The notes below the pieces were generated by a model that had not been told where the DNA came from, did not search any database, and saw only the letters and a program-made list of their open reading frames with translations. From Chitinophaga hostae (lineage in GTDB: Bacteria; Bacteroidota; Bacteroidia; Chitinophagales; Chitinophagaceae), in assembly GCF_018224885.1 (NCBI RefSeq), contig NZ_JAGTXB010000020.1:62001-126000 (forward strand): a stretch of DNA of 64,000 bases, given 5' to 3'. The position numbers were made by a program, and so were the translations under genes. This document shows positions 17,201-23,569 of the stretch, piece after piece. Position 1 is the first letter of the stretch; every line of letters begins with the position of its first letter.

Positions 17201-17551
17201 TACCACCACAATGTTATCCATCAGGCTGTAGGTAAGCGGCTGGTCTTTGAAACACAGTTCCAGCACCTGTTGCAGGGTAGCGTCTTTTACCTGTATGTTT
17301 ACCTTTCCGGTTTGTTGCATGGTGGCATTTTCAAACCAGAAGAGGTAGCCCGATTGTTTTTCAATTTTTTTGAAAACATGCTCCAGCGATACCTGTTTTT
17401 CGGACAGGGTAATACGCTGTGCATAGGCTGCGGCACTTACCTGTAAACAGGCAATGAGTAATAGAAATACCGTCAGTTTCATAATCAACAGGATTTTAAT
17501 GTGCTTCTTCCATTGTTCATACGGAGGAATACAAAGCATTGAAAATTTCAT
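14219..17551 (-). CDS. SusC/RagA TonB-dependent receptor with STN signalling domain
   Basis: About 1110 residues from the ATG at 17551. An upstream TTG at 17629 and a downstream ATG before KLTVFLLLIACLQVSAAAYA are other possible starts; the last gives the most ordinary signal peptide. The STN domain follows (VSLEHVFKKIEKQSGYLFWF and VLELCFKDQPLTYSL), which contacts FecR. Then come a carboxypeptidase-regulatory-like beta domain (KGKVTDEKGAALPGAIVKI), the TonB-box region GLDEVVVVGYG, the plug (SIRIRGGNSLNATNEPLYVV) and a 22-strand barrel ending YVAGLKVDF. It imports a ligand bound by SusD, using TonB energy. With sigma and FecR upstream it forms a trans-envelope signalling locus. Confidence 0.93.
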   Translation of the reverse strand: MKFSMLCIPPYEQWKKHIKILLIMKLTVFLLLIACLQVSAAAYAQRITLSEKQVSLEHVFKKIEKQSGYLFWFENATMQQTGKVNIQVKDATLQQVLELCFKDQPLTYSLMDNIVVVSTKIAPFNPLTLLQIKGKVTDEKGAALPGAIVKIKGSALATATDANGFFEFREAGNNVVLVVSFVGFFTQEIPYTGQADFTVTLREKPTGLDEVVVVGYGQVAKKDLTGSVATIKSEAFENVPILSIDQMLQGKAPGMQVTSVSGQPGDGTSIRIRGGNSLNATNEPLYVVDGIIAASDEFNLNLLNPEDIASIDVLKDASSTAIYGARGSNGVILITTKKGKQGRDRVSVNVNTGFQELPKFIEMMNGPEYAQLVNDQLASQGKAPFYSNVDSVANTDWQREITHRARQTSITAQASGGDAKSNYMLSGNYADQDGIILNSGFKRYQFRLNYTRNVSSKVQVNTTLNAGSGLTRNNPVSLGGLDYYSSALGVAPTMPVYKADGTFALKREYSSGNLNHPLAQATYISNPIRRNNLLGNVTFNYKPIKDLTFKSSFGTELNFIKNNSYSSGQLPVAKNGNGGGVASVTTTQEMMYLLENTLSYNKKFAGKHSLDAVAGMTFQSYTLESLNGKGSKYPTDGMEYNNLNGTDQSTFIIGSGYSQFAIVSYLGRVNYGYKDKYLLTLTGRVDGSSRFAVNNKYAFFPAVAFAWRAIEEPFIKNLDVFSNLKFRASYGKVGNQAIPPYGSLPTLTGSRYILGNNSNTLGYIQGNYGNPDLRWETTGQYDLGIEAGFFKNRLTVEADIYSKRTNNLLNSKQLPEQTGYSSITTNIGAIRNSGLELMINTVNIDRRNFKWSTSFNIATNKNKVVDLGGVDYILTKNVSYAGNVSRLTLGDPVGTFWGADYYGTRKTLEKVPGAVSPNAVPRLGEALYVDTNGDGKLSVDDYHVIGNSNPDYFGGLSNSFTYKRFTLSFYMSFSKGNQIMNIADAFYNSADLLSNQYKSMVNRWSPQNPNSEIPAFSRDYIPNTRWVYDGSFLRLKSLTVGYNLPAKALHASWFQNINIYLSGSNLFLATSYPYYDPETNAYGKSSTVRGFDATNYPQSRTYVAGLKVDF

Positions 17552-17725
17552 ACTTTTGTAAGGTTTGGGTGAAGTGTTTAATCGTCTTAGCGGATCTTTA
17601 AATAACTGACTCAATGAACCTTTTTGCAAAAAAGGGTTCCCTCCGGTAGTGTTCCACCACTATCGGATTTTTTATGAGTGAATTACAGGATGGGAATAGG
17701 TAATTATGCGCTCATGTGGTAGTGT

Positions 17726-18907
17726 TTATGGCATTACGATAATTTTTTTTCCGGATATGCTGAAATGAATCTGGCTCAGTTCCAGTACCCTCAATACTTT
17801 TGATACATTCACGTTCCTGGGTATTTTACCCGTAAACAACCGTTCGGGTATTTCTCCTTTATATTCTATTTCCACATCGTACCAGCGGCTGATCTGGCGC
17901 ATGATGCTTTGTATATCGGCATTTTTAAATACGGTCATGCCATTTTTCCAGGCCACGGCATCATCGGTATCGGTGTCGGATACGGCGATATGATCGGTGA
18001 GGCGGGCCTGCTGACCCGGCGACAGCACTTTGGAATCTTTTTCATTCGTAATCCTTACGGCTCCTTCCAGCAGGGTGGTGTTGATGCTTTTTTCGTTGGC
18101 ATAGGCCATAATATTGAAATGGGTGCCCAGTACCTGCACGGTCATATTATTCACTGTTACTTTAAACGGCGCATTACCATCGGGTGCTATTTCAAAATAG
18201 GCTTCCCCGGTAAGTTTTACGGCACGTTCATGGGCTGTGAATGCAACCGGGAAGGAGAGTGAAGAGGCGGCATTGAGCCACACCTTACTGCCATCGGGAA
18301 GGTTTACCTGGTATTGGCCGCCGTTGGGTGTTTGTATGGTATTGTAAGTAATGGCAGCTGCCGGTGCAGTGGCGGGATCGATGGTGTATACGAGCTGGCC
18401 ATTTTTGGTTTTGGAAATATTTACGCCTGCCTGTTGAGCTACCTTACCGTTGGCGGCATCATCGAGCGCAATGCGGGAGCCATCGGCCAGCGTAAGCATG
18501 GCTTTATTGCCGCCGGGCGCAACATCAGCCGCCGGCGCCTGTTGTGCCACGGGTATGGGCCTGGCGGGTGTTTTGAAGAGGTAGATACCGGCAGTCAGCA
18601 GGGCCAGCACTACTGCTGCGGCGGCCATCCGGTACCAGTTTTTATAGGGAGATGGCAAGGCCTTTGGCAGCTGTTCTTTTTCTGCGATCAACTGCCGGAG
18701 GCGTTCCTGTTGCTGTTGGGCCTCGTTATATTGCGACTGCCCCGCCAATGCCAGTACCAGCGGCTTTAATGCGGCCACTTCTTTTTCCAGTTCAGGATCC
18801 TGCCGGAGCCGGTCTTCCCAGTACAATACATCTACCGGGTTGCGTTGCAGGCAGTAGTTGATGAATCGCTCGTCGGATATAAGTGGTGACATGTCCTTTC
18901 CGGGCAT
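17726..18907 (-). CDS. FecR-family anti-sigma factor
   Basis: 393 residues. A cytoplasmic N-terminal part (about 1-85) with NPVDVLYWEDRLRQDPELEKE should bind the sigma factor. One membrane span lies at about 88-108 (YRMAAAAVVLALLTAGIYLF). The periplasmic FecR domain shows TPNGGQYQVNLPDGSKVWLN, LTGEAYFEI and VLGTHFNIMAY. The C-terminal DUF4974 domain (DIQSIMRQISRWYDVEIEY, FSISGKKIIVMP) contacts the receptor's STN domain. It is encoded between the sigma factor (51 bp upstream) and SusC, the standard order. The start codon could be ATG 18907 or the downstream ATG at residue 6. Confidence 0.93.
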   Translation of the reverse strand: MPGKDMSPLISDERFINYCLQRNPVDVLYWEDRLRQDPELEKEVAALKPLVLALAGQSQYNEAQQQQERLRQLIAEKEQLPKALPSPYKNWYRMAAAAVVLALLTAGIYLFKTPARPIPVAQQAPAADVAPGGNKAMLTLADGSRIALDDAANGKVAQQAGVNISKTKNGQLVYTIDPATAPAAAITYNTIQTPNGGQYQVNLPDGSKVWLNAASSLSFPVAFTAHERAVKLTGEAYFEIAPDGNAPFKVTVNNMTVQVLGTHFNIMAYANEKSINTTLLEGAVRITNEKDSKVLSPGQQARLTDHIAVSDTDTDDAVAWKNGMTVFKNADIQSIMRQISRWYDVEIEYKGEIPERLFTGKIPRNVNVSKVLRVLELSQIHFSISGKKIIVMP

Positions 18908-18957
18908 AATTGTTCAGCTGTTTCCTAATAGAGCAAAAGACGGGGAGTTTTCACTAC

Positions 18958-19563
18958 TCAATTTGAAAATAAAATATAACCGGCAAAGGAAACGTAGAGG
19001 AGCACACTGATCAATTCTTTATTGATACCGGCTTTGAGCTTGTCCAGTGTTTTGTAGATGGTATTATAAACAGTATTTACAGAGACGCCGTTGGCGGCGG
19101 CGATTTCAGGATAAGACAGGTTCAGGAAAAACTTCTGATAGATCATCTGCTGTTGCCGGGAAGGGAGATTGGCGATATAGGCCCGTACGGTTTTGCTGAG
19201 CTGGGCAGTTTGTTCCCGGTCAATCAGCTGTTCCTCCACCGATGTGGATAACAGCCATTCCGGTAAGTCCATGGCTTCATTCACTTCTTCTACGAAAGAC
19301 TCTTTGCGGAACAGTTTGCGCAGAAAAATGGTGATAATATAATTATGAAAATGATGAATTTCCCGGAGCTTCAGCCGGCTTTCCCATAAAAAAAGGAATA
19401 CGTCGTTAATCACATCTTTCACCAGTTCGCTGTTAGCTCCTTTTTTTACGCCCAGGTAAGTCAGGTAGTGATAATAGTGCGTGTAGATGCGGTAGAAAGC
19501 CGGTTGGCTTTCCTGTGTTGCAAAGTCCTGCCATTCTTTCTTTAAGTCATTTCCTGGAATCAT
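18958..19563 (-). CDS. ECF RNA polymerase sigma factor (FecI-like)
   Basis: 201 residues. Region 2 is seen in LVKDVINDVFLFLWESRLKL, and region 4 in LPSRQQQMIYQKFFLNLSYP followed by EIAAANGVSVNTVYNTIYKTL. It should direct transcription of the downstream susC/susD pair when FecR is relieved. After region 4 there is an unusual hydrophobic tail (LISVLLYVSFAGYILF) long enough to touch or cross the membrane. The gene has its own -7 box at 19592-19599 on the minus strand, 28 nt upstream. Its start is the first ATG and gives a normal region 2 position. Confidence 0.92.
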   Translation of the reverse strand: MIPGNDLKKEWQDFATQESQPAFYRIYTHYYHYLTYLGVKKGANSELVKDVINDVFLFLWESRLKLREIHHFHNYIITIFLRKLFRKESFVEEVNEAMDLPEWLLSTSVEEQLIDREQTAQLSKTVRAYIANLPSRQQQMIYQKFFLNLSYPEIAAANGVSVNTVYNTIYKTLDKLKAGINKELISVLLYVSFAGYILFSN

Positions 19564-19591
19564 TTGGTGCTGTGGCCCTTTAAAGAAAAAA

Positions 19592-19599
19592 CAAAGTTA
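19592..19599 (-). promoter_or_regulatory. -7 box of the first ECF sigma gene (minus strand)
   Basis: Plus CAAAGTTA is TAACTTTG on the minus strand, matching TAnnTTTG, 28 nt before the ATG. The 336 bp between this sigma gene and the monooxygenase stop contain this box and palindrome C and nothing else that I recognise. Confidence 0.55.
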
Positions 19600-19731
19600 A
19601 AAGTAGCGTGTGCCTACTCATTTTTGCATACCGTGTGTCAGTCTTAACAGAAACTTTACATAGCCTGGTTGACAATGGCCGGAAGTACTGTGATGCCATA
19701 TTACAATTAAAACGGGGAAAAACAAAGGAGG

Positions 19732-19951
19732 AATTTTGTCTTGCCCGGGATTAAACTGATTTTGATGATTTAGATGATTTTTTCTTTTTTGATTTTTAAA
19801 AGATTCAGGAAGATATCAATAAAGATTCGCTTATATCTTCCCGAATCTTTTAAAAATCAAATTATAATCGCAATAAAAAAATCATCTAAATCATCAAAAT
19901 CAGTTTAATCCTGGGCAAGACAATCCTGGGCAAGACAAAATCCGCTGCATT
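19732..19951. repeat. nested palindrome, copy C, overlapping a gene end
   Basis: Outer arms 19736-19783 and 19876-19923 pair over 48 bp with one G-T wobble (tip TTGCCCGGG on the left, CCTGGGCAA on the right). GATT boxes are 9 nt apart. The right tip is duplicated (CCTGGGCAAGACAAT twice, 19910-19937). The inner stem is GATTCAGGAAGA against TCTTCCCGAATC with A and T tracts. The right arm encodes the last residues and stop of the monooxygenase. Confidence 0.93.
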
Positions 19952-21561
19952 GCCGTGGTCAACGTATACTCCGGATCATCCGAACGCCAGGCGATGAAGC
20001 CGTCGGGGCGTACGAGGAGCGCCATACCGGGTTGCAGTTTGGCGGCAGTTTTCCATTCTTCCGTAGTGATACTTTTTACGGGCAGCGGAATATTAAATCG
20101 TTGTGCAACGTTGGCGGCGGTTTCCTGCCAGGCTTCCCCGTTGTCGGTGGTGATCAGTAAGAAGTGGGTAACAGCCAGGTCGATGGTAGATTGGCGTACG
20201 CCGTTTTCGTGCAGCCACAGGTGTGGAACGCGGGTACCGGGTTGTCCGTCGGCCTTGATAATGTCTGAGGCGGGAGCGGCAGGTTTCCCGGCGATAGCGG
20301 CGGAAGTATAGGTATAGTCGGGCAGCCCCAGCAAACGCTTCATCCAGGCAAAGTCTCCCTCCCGGGTGGCGTTTTCGCGTGCTTGTTTTATTATGTTGAT
20401 GTTGACGAGCCCTTTATCGTTGGCCATGCTGCCGGAGAGGAGGGCGTTTTCCAGTCCTATAGGTTGCCGTTCGGGGGAGTAGGTATTCAATAGTGCGGGG
20501 GAGGCTTTTTGTTGCAGTACCAGTGCCAGTTTCCAGGCGAGGTTATGCACATCCTGCACACCGGTGGCAGCGCCTTTTCCGCCATAGGGTGTCATTTGGT
20601 GGGCAGCGTCGCCGGCAATAAAGATACGGCCATATTGCATGTTAGTCACCGCGTTGACGGTGGGTTGCCAGGGCAATACGCTGATGATACGTACAGGAAA
20701 ATCAGGGATGCCGATAATTTCGCGGATAATTTGAAGCAGGCGGGTGTTGGTATAGTCCCCGGGTGTTTCGTGGTTTGCATCATAGTGAAGATGCAGTACC
20801 CATTTATCGCTGTTGTTGATGGCGGCGAGCATACCGGAAATACCGGGTCTTTCGATGACGCCGAGGCTGAATTCCCGGTCGCGTACCTGTTCTGTCAGCG
20901 GTGATTCAAAGTAAACATTCAGGAGGGTGCCCAGCGGGCCGGGGCCGGTGGTGGCGGCGTTGAGTTCGCGACGAACAGGGCTGCTGCTGCCGTCGGCTGC
21001 AATCATATACTGACAGGTAACGGTGCTGGTTTCACCGTTATCACGGTTACGGATATACGCTGTAACCTGATCGGTGGTTTGTGTAAACGACAGCAGTTCT
21101 GTATGAAAGCGAACATCGGCGCCCCGGGCAATGGCGGTTTTCAGGAGAATGGGTTCACAGAGGTCCTGGGTGCAGCGGGCGCCGGAAACAGGGCTGAGGG
21201 CGGCCAGTTTTTCCAGTTCCCGGAACTCCACGGGGTGTTTTACCCTTTCGCGGTCGGGACTCACCTGGTCGGTAATAGCCTTTAAATCGGCGCCGGCATA
21301 CATTCCCCAGGCAACGGCCAGCGCTTTGCCGGCTTCGCGGATCTCGTCATCTACCTGTAGCCCCCGGAACAGCTCCATGGTACGTACATCAAAGCCGCGT
21401 GAGCGGGGATGAATGGAGGTGCTTGCATGGCGTTCCACCAGCAACGGGCGTATGCCCTGCTGTAACAGGAAAAGTGCGGCCGATAACCCCGTTAAGCCGC
21501 CGCCGATAATTAATACCGGTGTTTGTTCGTTATTCTCTTTAATTTTGTTTGGCATAACCAT
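19900..21561 (-). CDS. FAD-dependent aromatic-ring hydroxylase/monooxygenase
   Basis: 553 residues. The FAD-binding Rossmann motif is IIGGGLTGLSAALFLL near 17-32. The second FAD motif is RIFIAGDAAHQMTPYGGKGA near 315-335, followed by GVQDVHNLAWKLALVL. The C-terminal ~100 residues form the thioredoxin-like domain typical of the PheA/TfdB and polyketide/rifampicin hydroxylase group. It would hydroxylate an aromatic or polyketide-like substrate using NAD(P)H and O2. The tail LSCPGLSCPGLN and stop come from palindrome C, including a duplicated unit. It is divergent from an AraC regulator 95 bp away, probably its controller. Confidence 0.88.
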   Translation of the reverse strand: MVMPNKIKENNEQTPVLIIGGGLTGLSAALFLLQQGIRPLLVERHASTSIHPRSRGFDVRTMELFRGLQVDDEIREAGKALAVAWGMYAGADLKAITDQVSPDRERVKHPVEFRELEKLAALSPVSGARCTQDLCEPILLKTAIARGADVRFHTELLSFTQTTDQVTAYIRNRDNGETSTVTCQYMIAADGSSSPVRRELNAATTGPGPLGTLLNVYFESPLTEQVRDREFSLGVIERPGISGMLAAINNSDKWVLHLHYDANHETPGDYTNTRLLQIIREIIGIPDFPVRIISVLPWQPTVNAVTNMQYGRIFIAGDAAHQMTPYGGKGAATGVQDVHNLAWKLALVLQQKASPALLNTYSPERQPIGLENALLSGSMANDKGLVNINIIKQARENATREGDFAWMKRLLGLPDYTYTSAAIAGKPAAPASDIIKADGQPGTRVPHLWLHENGVRQSTIDLAVTHFLLITTDNGEAWQETAANVAQRFNIPLPVKSITTEEWKTAAKLQPGMALLVRPDGFIAWRSDDPEYTLTTAMQRILSCPGLSCPGLN

Positions 21562-21618
21562 CTTATTATTTCCGGTAAAATTGTTGTTTTACCCACCCAA
21601 CAGATGGCATATAACGGA

Positions 21619-21626
21619 TAACTTTG
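21619..21626 (+). promoter_or_regulatory. -7 box of the second AraC gene
   Basis: TAACTTTG matches TAnnTTTG, 30 nt upstream of the ATG at 21657 in the intergenic region shared with the divergent monooxygenase. Confidence 0.5.
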
Positions 21627-21656
21627 TACCATTTTTGAAAATAAAACCCACCTGGT

Positions 21657-22622
21657 ATGGTAGAGCGTACATTACCGCCGGCCCCTGCTTCCTACGATCA
21701 GATGTTTTCACCCGGCAGAGCGGTGGTACAGGACCTGGCGTTGCCTTTTGAAGATAAGCAAGGCATCATTACCCTGGCGATGTTAAACAGGATGGGCGTG
21801 GCCGACAGCCGCTTTCAAACCGATCGTATTGCGCCGCCCTGGCAGCACCTGAACAGTATGCCGTTCGTGGAAATGAATTTCATCGTGGAAGGAGATCTGT
21901 ATCAAACGATAGAAGGTTTTCCCGGCAAGCGGCTATGCGCCAGGGGAGCCAACAACATTATGTTTAACCCCGGGAGCCTGGAGAAAAATGAGCTGATAGG
22001 ATATGGTAAATTCCGCACTTTCGGCGTACATGTAAACCCCGACAGGATGGCCGAATTATTGACGGCCTATGTGCCGGAACTGGAAAAATATGCCGAGAAG
22101 ATATACGCCGGAAAACCCTTTATACTGGAGTCGCCCGCCCCGGTGATCACCGCCGGGATGAAGTATATTTTTGATACCATCTGGCAATGCCCTAACCCGG
22201 AGGGCTTAAAAAAGCTTTATATTGAATCGAAGATACTGGACCTGCTGTCCCTGCAATGTGAAGGGTTGCTGCAACCCGTGGTAAAAAAAACGACGAGCAT
22301 TCCCCGCCCGGATATCGACAAGCTGTATGCAGCACGTACCCTCCTCGAACAACAACTGGATCAACCACCTGCTTTAGCGGAGCTCTCGAAATTATGCCAG
22401 CTGAATGAATTTAAGCTGAAGAAGGGTTTCCGGGAATTGTTTAATACCACCGTATACGGCTTTGTACATGAAATGCGGTTAACAAGGGCACAGCAAATGA
22501 TCCGGGAAGGACAATATAACATTTCTGAAATCGCCTATAAGCTGGGATACAGTCACCCGCAACATTTTCAGCGGGCATTTAAAAAACAGTTTGGGGTTAC
22601 ACCGGGTACCATGTTGCGTTAA
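21657..22622 (+). CDS. AraC family transcriptional regulator
   Basis: 321 residues. The N-terminal ligand region lacks a recognisable enzyme motif. The C-terminal HTH pair is clear: LAELSKLCQLNEFKLKKGFR, then ISEIAYKLGYSHPQHFQRAF with KKQFGVTPGTML at the end. The LNEFKLKKGFRELFNTTVYG segment is the same subtype as the AraC gene at 40961 (LNEYKLKRGFKETFNTTVFE). The two are therefore paralogues of the pyochelin-receptor-regulator-like type. It is divergent from the FAD monooxygenase and likely regulates it. It ends two bases into the 3' region where palindrome D begins. Confidence 0.87.
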   Translation: MVERTLPPAPASYDQMFSPGRAVVQDLALPFEDKQGIITLAMLNRMGVADSRFQTDRIAPPWQHLNSMPFVEMNFIVEGDLYQTIEGFPGKRLCARGANNIMFNPGSLEKNELIGYGKFRTFGVHVNPDRMAELLTAYVPELEKYAEKIYAGKPFILESPAPVITAGMKYIFDTIWQCPNPEGLKKLYIESKILDLLSLQCEGLLQPVVKKTTSIPRPDIDKLYAARTLLEQQLDQPPALAELSKLCQLNEFKLKKGFRELFNTTVYGFVHEMRLTRAQQMIREGQYNISEIAYKLGYSHPQHFQRAFKKQFGVTPGTMLR

Positions 22623-22850
22623 CGCGGTTTTTTTTCTTGCCCAGGATTTTTTTGCCCAGGATTAAACTGATTTTTGATGATTTAAAGGATTTTTTCTTTT
22701 TTGATTTTAAAAGATTCGGGAAGATACCAGCGAATCTTTATTTATATCTTCCTGAATCTTTTAAAATCAAATTATAATCACAATAAAAAATCCTTTAAAT
22801 CATCAAAAATCAGTTTAATCCTGGGCAAAAAAATCCTGGGCAAAAAAACG
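22623..22850. repeat. nested palindrome, copy D, with duplicated arm tip
   Basis: Outer arms 22637-22695 and 22785-22843 are perfectly complementary over 59 bp. Both arms carry a doubled tip (TTGCCCAGGATTTTT then TTGCCCAGGATTAAACTG), so the duplication is shared by the two arms. GATT boxes are at 9, 10 and 9 nt. Inner arms 22701-22726 and 22745-22770 pair over 26 bp with one wobble. It fills the gap between convergent araC and DUF1579 genes. Confidence 0.94.
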
Positions 22851-22852
22851 CC

Positions 22853-23425
22853 TTACTTCCGCGTCATCACAATTTCCATGTCCTTGATTTCCTTTCCATC
22901 TACGGTCCGGTACATTTCCATGGTTTGATGATCTTTGTCGGTCCATTTTGTTACCTGGCGCAGGTTACAATCTTTGCCGGTAAGGGGATCTGTTACTTTT
23001 CCCTTTAGCTCCAGCGAGTGGGTAGCATCATCCCAGGCGCCTTCCAGGATGGTAATGCCGGTGCCCATGTTGTCGATCCAGCTGTTGATAAATACTTTGC
23101 GTTGGTTGTCGTAGGCCAGGACGCCAATGCCTTCAAAAGCCATTCCCATCATGGTGGCGGTATAGCGGCTTTCGCAGTAGCGGCCGCCCAGGATCATTTT
23201 GTTGACACAGGCGCCGGTAGTTTTGGTAGGCGGGGCATCGGGCTTTTCCCACATCGTCATATCAGCTGTCCATTCACCGTCGGCCATGGCCATTTTCTGA
23301 TGAACGGGACCTGGCGTCATATACTCCATCCAGGCCTTCATCATTGCTGCAGAGTCTTGCTGCGCAAATGTTTCAGAGGTAATTAACAGGCATAAGGCAG
23401 CCGTTAACATGTAGATTGTTTTCAT
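22853..23425 (-). CDS. exported DUF1579 family protein
   Basis: 190 residues. A signal peptide (MLTAALCLLITSETFAQ) directs export. The mature protein opens with a methionine-rich stretch (AAMMKAWMEYMTPGPVHQKM). It then shows the DUF1579 landmarks MADGEWTADMTMW, CVNKMILGGRYCESRY, YDNQRKVFINSWIDNMG and LRQVTKWTDKDHQTMEMY. The function of the family is unknown; the fold is predicted to be a beta-barrel resembling lipocalins, by inference. Length is normal. It stands alone, divergent from the GAF-protein gene, and its stop codon touches palindrome D. Confidence 0.82.
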   Translation of the reverse strand: MKTIYMLTAALCLLITSETFAQQDSAAMMKAWMEYMTPGPVHQKMAMADGEWTADMTMWEKPDAPPTKTTGACVNKMILGGRYCESRYTATMMGMAFEGIGVLAYDNQRKVFINSWIDNMGTGITILEGAWDDATHSLELKGKVTDPLTGKDCNLRQVTKWTDKDHQTMEMYRTVDGKEIKDMEIVMTRK

Positions 23426-23539
23426 GATGTGCAGTGTTTAAGAAGTGTTATAACAGGGGTACAGTAGAATTACAGGATAACAAGTTAAGATATTTATTTT
23501 GTGCTGCCATGGTATGCGTGTTACACCTCCCAAATTCCA

Positions 23540-23547
23540 TACCTTTG
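23540..23547 (+). promoter_or_regulatory. -7 box of the GAF-protein gene
   Basis: TACCTTTG matches TAnnTTTG, 22 nt before the ATG at 23570. No clear -33 TTTG is present at the usual distance. Confidence 0.55.
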
Positions 23548-23569
23548 ATACCGAAAGAATAATCCCCTT

